DNA of 64,000 nt from Amblyomma americanum (Eukaryota > Arthropoda > Arachnida > Ixodida > Ixodidae): the NCBI RefSeq assembly GCF_052857255.1, contig NW_027526486.1, positions 1,178,001 to 1,242,000 of the forward strand, written 5' to 3'. Both the position numbers and the translations under genes were made by a program. The notes below the pieces were generated by a model. The model was not told the DNA's origin, did no database searches, and saw only the letters and a program-made list of their open reading frames with translations. Of the stretch, positions 25,539-38,920 are shown in pieces. The first letter of the stretch is position 1, and every line of letters starts with the position of its first letter.

Positions 25539-27450
25539 AAAATCGATGCCCGTGAATCTTGCTAGTTTCGATTTAAAACGATGTATCCCGTTGTTTTGAG
25601 CCGGAATACAAGTTTTCGCGCAGTTCTGAGAGAAAAAGTTTACACCTTTCTCTCGTGTACTCTTCGACGACTTGTAAAATCGATACTCGTGAATCATGCT
25701 AATTTCGATCTAAAACGATGTATCCCGTTGTTTTGAGCCGGAATACAAGTTTTCGCGCAGTTCTGAGAGAAAAAGTTTACACCTTTCTCTCGTCTGCTCT
25801 TCGAAGACTTGTAAAATCGATGCTCGTGAATCTTGCTAGTTTCGATCTAAAACGATGTAACCCGTTGTTCTGAGCCGGAATACAAGTTTTGGCGCAGTTC
25901 TGAGAGAAAAATTTTGCACCTTTCTCTCGTCTACTCTTCGACGACTTGTAAGATCAATGCTCGTGAATCTTGCTAGTTTCGATCTACAACGATGTATCCC
26001 GTTGTTTTGAGCCGGAATACAAAGTTTTCGCGCAGTTCTGAGAGAAAACGTTTACACCTTTCTCTCGTCTACTCTTCGACGACTTGTAAAATCGATGCTC
26101 GTGAATCTTGCTAGTTTCAATTTAAAACGATGTATCCCGTTGTTTTGAGCCGGAATACAAGTTTTCGCAGAGTTCTGAGAGAAAAAGTTTACACCTTTCT
26201 CTCGTCTACTCTTCGAAGACTTGTAAAATCGATGCTCGTGAATCTTGCTAGTTTCGATCTAAAACGATGTAACCCGTTGTTTTGAGCCGGAATACAAGTT
26301 TTGGCGCAGTTCTGAGAGAAAGAGTTTACACCTTTCTCTCGTGTACTCTTCGACGACTTGTAAAATCGATGCTCGTAAATCTTGCTAGTTTCGATCTAAA
26401 ACGATGTATTCCGTTGTATTGAGCCGGAATACAAGTTTTCGCGAAGTTGTGAGAGAAAAAATTTACACCTTTCTCTCGTCTACTCTTCGACGACTTGTAA
26501 AATCAGTGCTCGTGAATCTTGCTAGTTTCGATCTACAACGATGTATCCCGTTGTTTTGAGCTGGAATAGAAGTTTTCGCGCAGTTCTGAGAGAAAAAGTT
26601 GACACCTTTCTCTCGTCTACTCTTCGAAGACTTGTAAAATCGATGCCCGTGAATCTTGCTAGTTTCGATTTAAAACGATGTATCCCGTTGTTTTGAGCCG
26701 GAATACAAGTTTTCGCGCAGTTCTGAGAGAAAAAGTTTACACCTTTCTCTCGTGTACTCTTCGACGACTTGTAAAATCGATACTCGTGAATCATGCTAGT
26801 TTCGATCTAAAACGATGTATCCCGTTGTTTTGAGCCGGAATACAAGTTTTCGCGCAGTTCTGAGAGAAAAAGTTTACACCTTTCTCTCGTCTACTCTTCG
26901 AAGACTTGTAAAATCGATGCTCGTGAATCTTGCTAGTTTCGATCTAAAACGATGTAACCCGTTGTTTTGAGCCGGAATACAAGTTTTGGCGCAGTTCTGA
27001 GAGAAAGAGTTTACACCTTTCTCTCGTGTACTCTTCGACGACTTGTAAAATCGATGCTCGTAAATCTTGCTAGTTTCGATCTAAAACGATGTATTCCGTT
27101 GTATTGAGCCGTAATACAAGTTTTCGCGCAGTTCTGAGAGAAAAAGTTTGCACCTTTTTCTCGTCTACTCTTCGACGACTTGTAAAATCAGTGCTCGTGA
27201 ATCTTGCTAGTTTCGATCTACAACGATGTATCCCGTTGTTTTGAGCTGGAATAGAAGTTTTCGCGCAGTTCTGAGAGAAAAAGTTGACACCTTTCTCTCG
27301 TCTACTCTTCGAAGACTTGTAAAATCGATGCCCGTGAATCTTGTTAGTTTCGATTTAAAACGATGTATCCCGTTGTTTTGAGCCGGAATACAAGTTTTCG
27401 CGCAGTTCTGAGAGAAAAAGTTTACACCTTTCTCTCGTCTACTCTTCGAC
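25539..27450 (+). repeat. 13-mer, copy 3 with one added monomer
   Basis: Follows copy 2 at an offset of 1782 to about 26790. From about 26930 the match to copy 2 resumes at an offset of 1919 (14 monomers plus 1), so one monomer has been added. It lacks the GTTTAGAG variant (GTTTTGAG at 26145) and the GTTATGTGAG variant of copies 1 and 2. Confidence 0.8.
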
Positions 27451-29846
27451 GACTTATAAAATCGATGCTCGTGAATCTTGCTAGTTTCAATTTAAAACGA
27501 TGTATCCCGTTGTTTTGAGCCGGAATACAAGTTTTCGCGCAGTTCTGAGAGAAAAAGTTTGCACCTTTCTCTCGTCTACTCTTCGACGACTTGTAAAATC
27601 AATGCTCGTGAATCTTGCTAGTTTCGATCTACAACGATGTATCCCGTTGTTTTGAGCTGGAATAGAAGTTTTCGCGCAGTTCTGAGAGAAAAAGTTTACA
27701 CCTTTCTCTCGTCTACTTTTCGAGGACTTGTAAAATCGATTCTCGTGAATCTTGCTAGTTTTGACCTAAAACGATGTATCCCGTTGTTTTGAGCTGGAAT
27801 AGAAGTTTTCGCGCAGTTCTGAGAGAAAAAGTTTACACCTTTCTCTCGTCTACTTTTCGAGGACTTGTAAAATCGATTCTCGTGAATCTTGCTAGTTTTG
27901 ACCTAAAACGATGTATCCCGTTTTTTTGAGCCGGTATACAAGTTTTCGCGCAGTTCTGAGAGAAAACATTTACACCTTTCTCTCGTCTACTCTTCGACGA
28001 CTTGTAAAATCGATGCTCGTGAATCTTGCTAGTTTCAATTTAAAACGATGTATCCCGTTGTTTTGAGCCGGAATACAAGTTTTCGCGCAGTTCTGAGAGA
28101 AAAAGTTTGCACCTTTCTCTCGTCTACTCTTCGACGACTTGTAAAATCAGTGCTCGTGAATCTTGCTAGTTTAGATCTACAACGATGTATCCCGTTGTTT
28201 TGAGCTGGAATAGAAGTTTTCGCGCAGTTCTGAGAGAAAAAGTTGACACCTTTCTCTCGTCTACTCTTCGAAGACTTGTAAAATCGATGCCCGTGAATCT
28301 TGCTAGTTTCGATTTAAAACGATGTATCCCGTTGTTTTGAGCCGGAATACAAGTTTTCGCGCAGTTCTGAGAGAAAAAGTTTACACCTTTCTCTCGTGTA
28401 CTCTTCGACGACTTGTAAAATCGATACTCGTGAATCATGCTAGTTTCGATCTAAAACGATGTATCCCGTTGTTTTGAGCCGGAATACAAGTTTTCGCGCA
28501 GTTCTGAGAGAAAAAGTTTACACCTTTCTCTCGTCTGCTCTTCGAAGACTTGTAAAATCGATGCTCGTGAATCTCGCTAGTTTCGATCTAAAACGATGTA
28601 TCCCGTTGTTTTGAGCCGGAATACAAGTTTTCGCGCAGTTTTGAGAGAAAAAGTTTACACCTTTCTCTCGTGTACTCTTCCACGACTTGTAAAATCGATG
28701 CTCGTGAATCTTGCTAGTTTCGATCTAAAACGATGTATCCCGTTGTTTTGAGCCGGAATACAAGTTTTCGTGCAGTTCTGAGAGAAAAAGTTTACACCTT
28801 TCTCTCGTCTACTCTTCGACGACTTGTAAAATCGATGCTCGTGAATCTTGCTACTTTCGATCTAAAACGATGTATCCCGTTGTTTTGAGCCGGAATACAA
28901 GTTTTCGCGCAGTTCTGAGAGAAAAAGTTTACACCTTTCTCTCGTCTACTCTTCGAAGACTTGTAAAATCGATGCCCGTGAATCTTGCTAGTTTCGATCT
29001 AAAACGATGTATCCCGTTGTTTTGAGCCGGAATACAAGTTTTCGCGCAGTTCTGAGAGAAAAAGTTTACACCTTTCTCTCGTGTACTCTTCGACGACTTG
29101 TAAAATCGATACTCGAGAATCATGCTAGTTTCGATCTAAAACGATGTATCCCGTTGTTTTGAGCCGGAATACAAGTTTTCGCGCAGTTCTGAGAGAAAAA
29201 AATTTACACCTTTCTCTCGTGTACTCTTCGACGACTTGTAAAATCGATGCTCGTGAATCATGCTAGTTTCGATCTAAAACGATGTATCCCGTTATTTTGA
29301 GCCGGAATACAAGTTTTCGCGCACTTCTGAGAGAAAAAGTTTACACCTTTCTCTCGTCTACTCTTTGACGACTTGTAAAATCGATGCTCGTGAATCTTGC
29401 TAGTTTCGATCTAAAACGATGTATCCCGTTGTTTTGAGCCGGAATACAAGTTTTCGCGCAGTTCTGAGAGAAAAAGTTTGCACCTTTCTCTCGTCTACTC
29501 TTCGACTACTTGTAAAATTAATGCTCGTGAATCTTGCTAGTTTCGATCTACAACGATGTATCCCGTTGTTTTGAGCCAGAATACAAGTTTTCGCGCAGTT
29601 CTGAGGGAAAAAGTTTACACCTTTTTCTCGTCTACTCTTCGAAGACTTGTAAAATCGATTCTCGTGAATCTTGCTAGTTTTGACCTAAAACGATGTATCC
29701 CGTTTTTTTTGAGCCGGTATACAAGTTTTCGCGCAGTTCTGAGAGAAAAAGTTTACACCTTTCTCTCGTGTACTCTTCGACGACTTGTAAAATCGATGCT
29801 CGTGAATCTTGCTAGTTTCGATCTAAAACGATGTATCCCGTTGTTT
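27451..29846 (+). repeat. Mixed satellite block with a single-monomer duplication
   Basis: Two consecutive monomers at about 27651-27924 share AGCTGGAATAGAAG, TACTTTTCGAGGAC, CGATTCTCG and TTTTGACC, a 137-bp duplication. The same pair occurs near 34508, 40813 and, altered, 43970 and 46027. The part from about 28030 to 29130 resembles 34886-35986 at an offset of 6856 (50 monomers plus 6). An eight-T tract is at 29703-29711. Confidence 0.75.
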
Positions 29847-32177
29847 TGAGCCGGAATACAAGTTTTCGTGCAGTTCTGAGAGAAAACGTTTACACCTTTC
29901 TCTCGTCTACTCTTCGACTACTTGTAAAATCGATGCTCGTGAATCTTGCTAGTTTCGATCTAAAACGATGTATCCCGTTGTTTTGAGCCGGAATACAAGT
30001 TTTCGCGCAGTTCTGAGAGAAAAAGTTTACACCTTTCTCTCGTCTGCTCTTCGAAGACTTGTAAAATCGATGCTCGTGAATCTTGCTAGTTTCGATCTAA
30101 AACGATGTATCCCGTTGTTTTGAGCCGGAATACAAGTTTTCGCGCAGTTTTGAGAGAAAAAGTTTACACCTTTCTGTCGTGTACTCTTCGACGACTTGTA
30201 AAATCGATGCTCGTGAATCTTGCTAGTTTCGATCTAAAACGATGTATCCCGTTGTTTTGAGCCGGAATACAAGTTTTCGCGCAGTTCTGAGAGAAAAAGT
30301 TTACACCTTTCTCTCGTGTACTCTTCGACGACTTGTAAAATTGATGCTCGTGAATCATGCTAGTTTCGATCTAAAACGATGTATACTTTTGTTTTGAGCC
30401 GGAATACAAGTTTTCGCGCAGTTCTGAGAGAAAAAGTTTACACCTTTCTCTCGTCTACTCTTCGACGACTTGTAAAATCGATGCCCGTGAGTCTTGCTAG
30501 TTTCGATCTAAAACGATGTATCCCGTTGTTTTGAGCCGGAATACAAGTTTTCGCGCAGTTCTGAGAGAAAAAAGTTTACACCTTTCTCTCGTGTACTCTT
30601 CGGCGACTTGTAAAATTGATGCTCGTGAATCATGCTAGCTTCGATCTAAAACGATGTATCCCGTTGTTTTGAGACGGAATACAAGTTTTCGCGCAGTTCT
30701 GAGAGAAAAAGTTTCCACCTTTCTCTCGTCTACTCTTCGACGAATTGTAAAATCGATGCTCGTGAATCTTGCTAGTTTCAATTTAAAACGATGTATCCCG
30801 TTGTTTTGAGCCGGAATACAAGTTTTCGCGCAGTTATGAGAGAAAAAAGTTTACACCTTTCTCTCGTGTACTCTTCGACGACTTGTAAAATCGATGCTCG
30901 TGAATCATGCTAGTTTCGATCTAAAACGATGTATTCCGTTGTTTTGAGCCGGAATACAAGTTTTCGCGCAGTTCTGAGAGAAAAAGTTTACACCTTTCTC
31001 TCGTCTACTCTTCGACGACTTGTAAAATCGATGCTCGTGAATCTTGCTAGTTTCAATTTAAAACGATGTATCCCGTTGTTTTGAGCCGGAATACAAGTTT
31101 TCGCGCAGTTCTGAGAGAAAAAGTTTGCACCTTTCTCTCGTCTACTCTTCGACGACTTGTAAAATCAGTGCTCGTGAATCTTGCTAGTTTCGATCTACAA
31201 CGATGTATCCCATTGTTTTGAGCTGGAATAGAAGTTTTCGCGCAGTTCTGAGAGAAAAAGTTGACACCTTTCTCTCGTCTACTCTTCGAAGACTTGTAAA
31301 ATCGATGCCCGTGAATCTTGCTAGTTTCGATTTAAAACGATGTATCCCGTTGTTTTGAGCCGGAATACAAGTTTTCGCGCAGTTCTGAGAGAAAAAGTTT
31401 ACACCTTTCTCTCGTGTACTCTTCGACGACTTGTAAAATCGATACTCGTGAATCATGCTAGTTTCGATCTAAAACGATGTATCCCGTTGTTTTGAGCCGG
31501 AATACAAGTTTTCGCGCAGTTCTGAGAGAAAAAGTTTACACCTTTCTCTCGTTTGCTCTTCGAAGACTTGTAAAATCGATGCTCGTGAATCTTGCTAGTT
31601 TCGATCTAAAACGATGTATCCCGTTGTTTTGAGCCGGAATACAAGTTTTCGCGCAGTTTTGAGAGAAAAAGTTTACACCATTCTCTCGTGTACTCTTCGA
31701 CGACTTGTAAAATCGATGCTCGTGAATCTTGCTAGTTTCGATCTAAAACGATGTATCCCGTTGTTTTGAGCCGGAATACAAGTTTTCGTGCAGTTCTGAG
31801 AGAAAAAGTTTACACCTTTCTCTCGTCTACTCTTCGACGACTTGTAAAATCGATGCTCGTGAATCTTGCTACTTTCGATCTAAAACGATGTATCCCGATG
31901 TTTTGAGCCGGAATACAAGTTTTCGCGCAGTTCTGAGAGAAAAAGTTTACACCTTTCTCTCGTCTACTCTTCGACGACTTATAAATTCGATGCTCGTGAA
32001 TCTTGCTAGTTTCAATTTAAAACGATGTATCCCGTTGTTTTGAGCCGGAATACAAGTTTTCGCGCAGTTCTGAGAGAAAAAGTTTGCACCTTTCTCTCGT
32101 CTACTCTTCGACGACTTGTAAAATCAATGCTCGTGAATCTTGCTAGTTTCGATCTACAACGATGTATCCCGTTGTTT
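29847..32177 (+). repeat. 17-mer, copy 1 (2331 bp)
   Basis: Tandem duplicate of 32178-34508. No difference was seen at the many marks checked: GACTACTTG, TTTCTGTCG, TATACTTTTG (30383), GTGAGTCTTGC, TCGGCGAC, GAGACGGAATAC (30671), TTTCCACC, GTTATGAG, CCCATTG (31209), TTTGCTCTTC, ACCATTCTC, CCCGATG and ATAAATTCG (31981). The length is 17 monomers plus 2; the two extra bases are A insertions in GAGAGAAAAAAG units (near 30567 and 30844). Confidence 0.9.
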
Positions 32178-34508
32178 TGAGCCGGAATACAAGTTTTCGT
32201 GCAGTTCTGAGAGAAAACGTTTACACCTTTCTCTCGTCTACTCTTCGACTACTTGTAAAATCGATGCTCGTGAATCTTGCTAGTTTCGATCTAAAACGAT
32301 GTATCCCGTTGTTTTGAGCCGGAATACAAGTTTTCGCGCAGTTCTGAGAGAAAAAGTTTACACCTTTCTCTCGTCTGCTCTTCGAAGACTTGTAAAATCG
32401 ATGCTCGTGAATCTTGCTAGTTTCGATCTAAAACGATGTATCCCGTTGTTTTGAGCCGGAATACAAGTTTTCGCGCAGTTTTGAGAGAAAAAGTTTACAC
32501 CTTTCTGTCGTGTACTCTTCGACGACTTGTAAAATCGATGCTCGTGAATCTTGCTAGTTTCGATCTAAAACGATGTATCCCGTTGTTTTGAGCCGGAATA
32601 CAAGTTTTCGCGCAGTTCTGAGAGAAAAAGTTTACACCTTTCTCTCGTGTACTCTTCGACGACTTGTAAAATTGATGCTCGTGAATCATGCTAGTTTCGA
32701 TCTAAAACGATGTATACTTTTGTTTTGAGCCGGAATACAAGTTTTCGCGCAGTTCTGAGAGAAAAAGTTTACACCTTTCTCTCGTCTACTCTTCGACGAC
32801 TTGTAAAATCGATGCCCGTGAGTCTTGCTAGTTTCGATCTAAAACGATGTATCCCGTTGTTTTGAGCCGGAATACAAGTTTTCGCGCAGTTCTGAGAGAA
32901 AAAAGTTTACACCTTTCTCTCGTGTACTCTTCGGCGACTTGTAAAATTGATGCTCGTGAATCATGCTAGCTTCGATCTAAAACGATGTATCCCGTTGTTT
33001 TGAGACGGAATACAAGTTTTCGCGCAGTTCTGAGAGAAAAAGTTTCCACCTTTCTCTCGTCTACTCTTCGACGAATTGTAAAATCGATGCTCGTGAATCT
33101 TGCTAGTTTCAATTTAAAACGATGTATCCCGTTGTTTTGAGCCGGAATACAAGTTTTCGCGCAGTTATGAGAGAAAAAAGTTTACACCTTTCTCTCGTGT
33201 ACTCTTCGACGACTTGTAAAATCGATGCTCGTGAATCATGCTAGTTTCGATCTAAAACGATGTATTCCGTTGTTTTGAGCCGGAATACAAGTTTTCGCGC
33301 AGTTCTGAGAGAAAAAGTTTACACCTTTCTCTCGTCTACTCTTCGACGACTTGTAAAATCGATGCTCGTGAATCTTGCTAGTTTCAATTTAAAACGATGT
33401 ATCCCGTTGTTTTGAGCCGGAATACAAGTTTTCGCGCAGTTCTGAGAGAAAAAGTTTGCACCTTTCTCTCGTCTACTCTTCGACGACTTGTAAAATCAGT
33501 GCTCGTGAATCTTGCTAGTTTCGATCTACAACGATGTATCCCATTGTTTTGAGCTGGAATAGAAGTTTTCGCGCAGTTCTGAGAGAAAAAGTTGACACCT
33601 TTCTCTCGTCTACTCTTCGAAGACTTGTAAAATCGATGCCCGTGAATCTTGCTAGTTTCGATTTAAAACGATGTATCCCGTTGTTTTGAGCCGGAATACA
33701 AGTTTTCGCGCAGTTCTGAGAGAAAAAGTTTACACCTTTCTCTCGTGTACTCTTCGACGACTTGTAAAATCGATACTCGTGAATCATGCTAGTTTCGATC
33801 TAAAACGATGTATCCCGTTGTTTTGAGCCGGAATACAAGTTTTCGCGCAGTTCTGAGAGAAAAAGTTTACACCTTTCTCTCGTTTGCTCTTCGAAGACTT
33901 GTAAAATCGATGCTCGTGAATCTTGCTAGTTTCGATCTAAAACGATGTATCCCGTTGTTTTGAGCCGGAATACAAGTTTTCGCGCAGTTTTGAGAGAAAA
34001 AGTTTACACCATTCTCTCGTGTACTCTTCGACGACTTGTAAAATCGATGCTCGTGAATCTTGCTAGTTTCGATCTAAAACGATGTATCCCGTTGTTTTGA
34101 GCCGGAATACAAGTTTTCGTGCAGTTCTGAGAGAAAAAGTTTACACCTTTCTCTCGTCTACTCTTCGACGACTTGTAAAATCGATGCTCGTGAATCTTGC
34201 TACTTTCGATCTAAAACGATGTATCCCGATGTTTTGAGCCGGAATACAAGTTTTCGCGCAGTTCTGAGAGAAAAAGTTTACACCTTTCTCTCGTCTACTC
34301 TTCGACGACTTATAAATTCGATGCTCGTGAATCTTGCTAGTTTCAATTTAAAACGATGTATCCCGTTGTTTTGAGCCGGAATACAAGTTTTCGCGCAGTT
34401 CTGAGAGAAAAAGTTTGCACCTTTCTCTCGTCTACTCTTCGACGACTTGTAAAATCAATGCTCGTGAATCTTGCTAGTTTCGATCTACAACGATGTATCC
34501 CGTTGTTT
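32178..34508 (+). repeat. 17-mer, copy 2 (2331 bp)
   Basis: Second copy of the 17-mer. Beyond its end the sequence changes from GAGCCGGAATAC to GAGCTGGAATAG, which fixes the right breakpoint near 34509. This copy is also the left part of a larger segment (32178-37150) that recurs at 38483-43455. Confidence 0.9.
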
Positions 34509-36180
34509 TGAGCTGGAATAGAAGTTTTCGCGCAGTTCTGAGAGAAAAAGTTTACACCTTTCTCTCGTCTACTTTTCGAGGACTTGTAAAATCGATTCTC
34601 GTGAATCTTGCTAGTTTTGACCTAAAACGATGTATCCCGTTGTTTTGAGCTGGAATAGAAGTTTTCGCGCAGTTCTGAGAGAAAAAGTTTACACCTTTCT
34701 CTCGTCTACTTTTCGAGGACTTGTAAAATCGATTCTCGTGAATCTTGCTAGTTTTGACCTAAAACGATGTATCCCGTTTTTTTGAGCCGGTATACAAGTT
34801 TTCGCGCAGTTCTGAGAGAAAAAGTTTACACCTTTCTCTCGTCTACTCTTCGACGACTTGTAAAATCGATGCTCATGAATCTTGCTAGTTTCAATTTAAA
34901 ACGATGTATCCCGTTGTTTTGAGCCGGAATACAAGTTTTCGCGCAGTTCTGAGAGAAAAAGTTTGCACCTTTCTCTCGTCTACTCTTCGACGACTTGTAA
35001 AATCAGTGCTCGTGAATCTTGCTAGTTTCGATCTACAACGATGTATCCCGTTGTTTTGAGCTGGAATAGAAGTTTTCGCGCAGTTCTGAGAGAAAAAGTT
35101 GACACCTTCCTCTCGTCTACTCTTCGAAGACTTGTAAAATCGATGCCCGTGAATCTTGCTAGTTTCGATTTAAAACGATGTATCCCGTTGTTTTGAGCCG
35201 GAATACAAGTTTTCGCGCAGTTCTGAGAGAAAAAGTTTACACCTTTCTCTCGTGTACTCTTCGACGACTTGTAAAATCGATACTCGTGAATCATGCTAGT
35301 TTCGATCTAAAACGATGTATCCCGTTGTTTTGAGCCGGAATACAAGTTTTCGCGCAGTTCTGAGAGAAAAAGTTTACACCTTTCTCTCGTCTGCTCTTCG
35401 AAGACTTGTAAAATCGATGCTCGTGAATCTTGCTAGTTTCGATCTAAAACGATGTATCCCGTTGTTTTGAGCCGGAATACAAGTTTTCGCGCAGTTTTGA
35501 GAGAAAAAGTTTACACCTTTCTCTCGTGTACTCTTCGACGACTTGTAAAATCGATGCTCGTGAATCTTGCTAGTTTCGATCTAAAACGATGTATCCCGTT
35601 GTTTTGAGCCGGAATACAAGTTTTCGTGCAGTTCTGAGAGAAAAAGTTTACACCTTTCTCTCGTCTGCTCTTCGACGACTTGAAAAATCGATGCTCGTGA
35701 ATCTTGCTACTTTCGATCTAAAACGATGTATCCCGTTGTTTTGAGCCGGAATACAAGTTTTCGCGCAGTTCTGAGAGAAAACGTTTACACCTTTCTCTCG
35801 TCTACTCTTCGAAGACTTGTAAAATCGATGCCCGTGAATCTTGCTAGTTTCGATCTAAAACGATGTATCCCGTTGTTTTGAGCCGGAATACAAGTTTTCG
35901 CGCAGTTCTGAGAGAAAAAGTTTACACCTTTCTCTCGTGTACTCTTCGACGACTCGTAAAATCGATACTCGAGAATCATGCTAGTTTCGATCTAAAACGA
36001 TGTATCCCGTTGTTTTGAGCCGGAATACAAGTTTTCGCGCAGTTCTGAGAGAAAAAAGTGTACACCTTTCTCTCGTGTACTCTTCGACGACTTGTAAAAT
36101 CGATGCTCGTGAATCATGCTAGTTTCGATCTAAAACGATGTATACCGTTGTTTTGAGCCGGAATACAAGTTTTCGCGCAG
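34509..36180 (+). repeat. Satellite monomers within the large duplicated segment
   Basis: Begins with the two-monomer AGCTGGAATAGAAG pair. About 34845-36470 also resembles 50335-51960 at an offset of 15490 (113 monomers plus 9), with differences such as TATACCG at 36143 against TATCCCG at 51633. The whole stretch recurs at an offset of 6305 in 40814-42485; one difference is CTTCGAAGAC (35807) against CTTCAAAGAC (42112). Confidence 0.8.
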
Positions 36181-37550
36181 TTCTGAGAGAAAAAGTTTAC
36201 ACCTTTCTCTCGTCTACTCTTCGACGACTTGTAAAATCGATGCTCGTGAATCTTGCTAGTTTCAATTTAAAACGATGTATCCCGTTGTTTTGAGCCGGAA
36301 TACAAGTTTTCGCGCAGTTCTGAGAGAAAAAGTTTGCACCTTTCTCTCGTCTACTCTTCGACTACTTGTAAAATCAATGCTCGTGAATCTTGCTAGTTTC
36401 GATCTACAACGATGTATCCCGTTGTTTTGAGCCAGAATACAAGTTTTCGCGCAGTTCTGAGAGAAAAAGTTTACACCTTTTTCTCGTCTACTCTTCGAAG
36501 ACTTGTAAAATCGATTCTCGTGAATCTTGCTAGTTTTGACCTAAAACGATGTATCCCGTTTTTTTGAGCCGGAATGCAAGTTTTCGTGCAGTTCTGAGAG
36601 AAAACGTTTACACCTTTCTCTCGTCTACTCTTCGACGACTTGTAAAATCGATGCTCGTGAATCTTGCTAGTTTCGATCTAAAACGATGTATCCCGTTGTT
36701 TTGAGCCAGAATACAAGTTTTCGCGCAGTTCTGAGAGAAAAAGTTTACACCTTTCTCTCGTGTACTCTTCGACGACTTGTAAAATCGATACTCGTGAATC
36801 ATGCTAATTTCGATCTAAAACGATGTATCCCGTTGTTTAGAGCCGGAATACAAGTTTTCGCGCAGTTCTGAGAGAAAAAGTTTACACCTTTCTCACGTCT
36901 GCTCTTCGAAGACTTGTAAAATCGATGCTCGTGAATCTTGCTAGTTTCGATCTAAAACGATGTATCCCGTTGTTTTGAGCCGGAATACAAGTTTTCGCGC
37001 AGTTTTGAGAGAAAAAGTTTACATCTTTCTGTCGTGTACTCTTCGACGACTTGTAAAATCGATGCTCGTGAATCTTGCTAGTTTCGATCTAAAACGATGT
37101 ATCCCGTTGTTTTGAGCCGGAATACAAGTTTTCGTGCAGTTCTGAGAGAAAACGTTTACACCTTTCTCTCGTCTACTCTTCGACTACTTGTAAAATCGAT
37201 GCTCGTGAATCTTGCTAGTTTCGATCTAAAACGATGTATCCCGTTGTTTTGAGCCGGAATACAAGTTTTCGCGCAGTTCTGAGAGAAAAAGTTTACACCT
37301 TTCTCTCGTCTGCTCTTCGAAGACTTGTAAAATCGATGCTCGTGAATCTTGCTAGTTTCGATCTAAAACGATGTATCCCGTTGTTTTGAGCCGGAATACA
37401 AGTTTTCGCGCAGTTTTGAGAGAAAAAGTTTACACCTTTCTGTCGTGTACTCTTCGACGACTTGTAAAATCGATGCTCGTGAATCTTGCTAGTTTCGATC
37501 TAAAACGATGTATCCCGTTGTTTTGAGCCGGAATACAAGTTTTCGCGCGG
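36181..37550 (+). repeat. 10-mer, copy 1 (1370 bp)
   Basis: Tandem duplicate of 37551-38920. It crosses the junction at about 37113 where the large segment starting at 32178 begins again, so this duplication is later than the larger one. Marks are GGAATGCAAG (36571), GTTTAGAGCC (36835), TCTCACGTCTG (36893), ACATCTTTCTGTCG (37021) and GACTACTTG (37183). Confidence 0.85.
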
Positions 37551-38920
37551 TTCTGAGAGAAAAAGTTTACACCTTTCTCTCGTCTACTCTTCGACGATTT
37601 GTAAAATCGATGTACGTGAATCTTGCTAGTTTCAATTTAAAACGATGTATCCCGTTGTTTTGAGCCGGAATACAAGTTTTCGCGCAGTTCTGAGAGAAAA
37701 AGTTTGCACCTTTCTCTCGTCTACTCTTCGACTACTTGTAAAATCAATGCTCGTGAATCTTGCTAGTTTCGATCTACAACGATGTATCCCGTTGTTTTGA
37801 GCCAGAATACAAGTTTTCGCGCAGTTCTGAGAGAAAACGTTTACACCTTTTTCTCGTCTACTCTTCGAAGACTTGTAAAATCGATTCTCGTGAATCTTGC
37901 TAGTTTTGACCTAAAACGATGTATCCCGTTTTTTTGAGCCGGAATGCAAGTTTTCGTGCAGTTCTGAGAGAAAACGTTTACACCTTTCTCTCGTCTACTC
38001 TTCGACGACTTGTAAAATCGATGCTCGTGAATCTTGCTAGTTTCGATCTAAAACGATGTATCCCGTTGTTTTGAGCCAGAATACAAGTTTTCGCGCAGTT
38101 CTGAGAGAAAAAGTTTACACCTTTCTCTCGTGTACTCTTCGACGACTTGTAAAATCGATACTCGTGAATCATGCTAATTTCGATCTAAAACGATGTATCC
38201 CGTTGTTTAGAGCCGGAATACAAGTTTTCGCGCAGTTCTGAGAGAAAAAGTTTACACCTTTCTCACGTCTGCTCTTCGAAGACTTGTAAAATCGATGCTC
38301 GTGAATCTTGCTAGTTTCGATCTAAAACGATGTATCCCGTTGTTTTGAGCCGGAATACAAGTTTTCGCGCAGTTTTGAGAGAAAAAGTTTACATCTTTCT
38401 GTCGTGTACTCTTCGACGACTTGTAAAATCGATGCTCGTGAATCTTGCTAGTTTCGATCTAAAACGATGTATCCCGTTGTTTTGAGCCGGAATACAAGTT
38501 TTCGTGCAGTTCTGAGAGAAAACGTTTACACCTTTCTCTCGTCTACTCTTCGACTACTTGTAAAATCGATGCTCGTGAATCTTGCTAGTTTCGATCTAAA
38601 ACGATGTATCCCGTTGTTTTGAGCCGGAATACAAGTTTTCGCGCAGTTCTGAGAGAAAAAGTTTACACCTTTCTCTCGTCTGCTCTTCGAAGACTTGTAA
38701 AATCGATGCTCGTGAATCTTGCTAGTTTCGATCTAAAACGATGTATCCCGTTGTTTTGAGCCGGAATACAAGTTTTCGCGCAGTTTTGAGAGAAAAAGTT
38801 TACACCTTTCTGTCGTGTACTCTTCGACGACTTGTAAAATCGATGCTCGTGAATCTTGCTAGTTTCGATCTAAAACGATGTATCCCGTTGTTTTGAGCCG
38901 GAATACAAGTTTTCGCGCAG
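37551..38920 (+). repeat. 10-mer, copy 2 (1370 bp)
   Basis: Same marks 1370 bp downstream (37941, 38205, 38263, 38391, 38553). Its left end has private changes clustered in about 80 bp: CGCGCGGTTCTG (37545), GACGATTTG (37594) and GATGTACGTG (37610). Confidence 0.85.

Noticed and set aside
4863..29849. Plus-strand frames of 61-140 codons (for example 4863-5285, 7877-8299, 29556-29849).
   Set aside because: They overlap the - strand frames in the same repeat, depend on single homopolymer changes, and are lost in sister copies.
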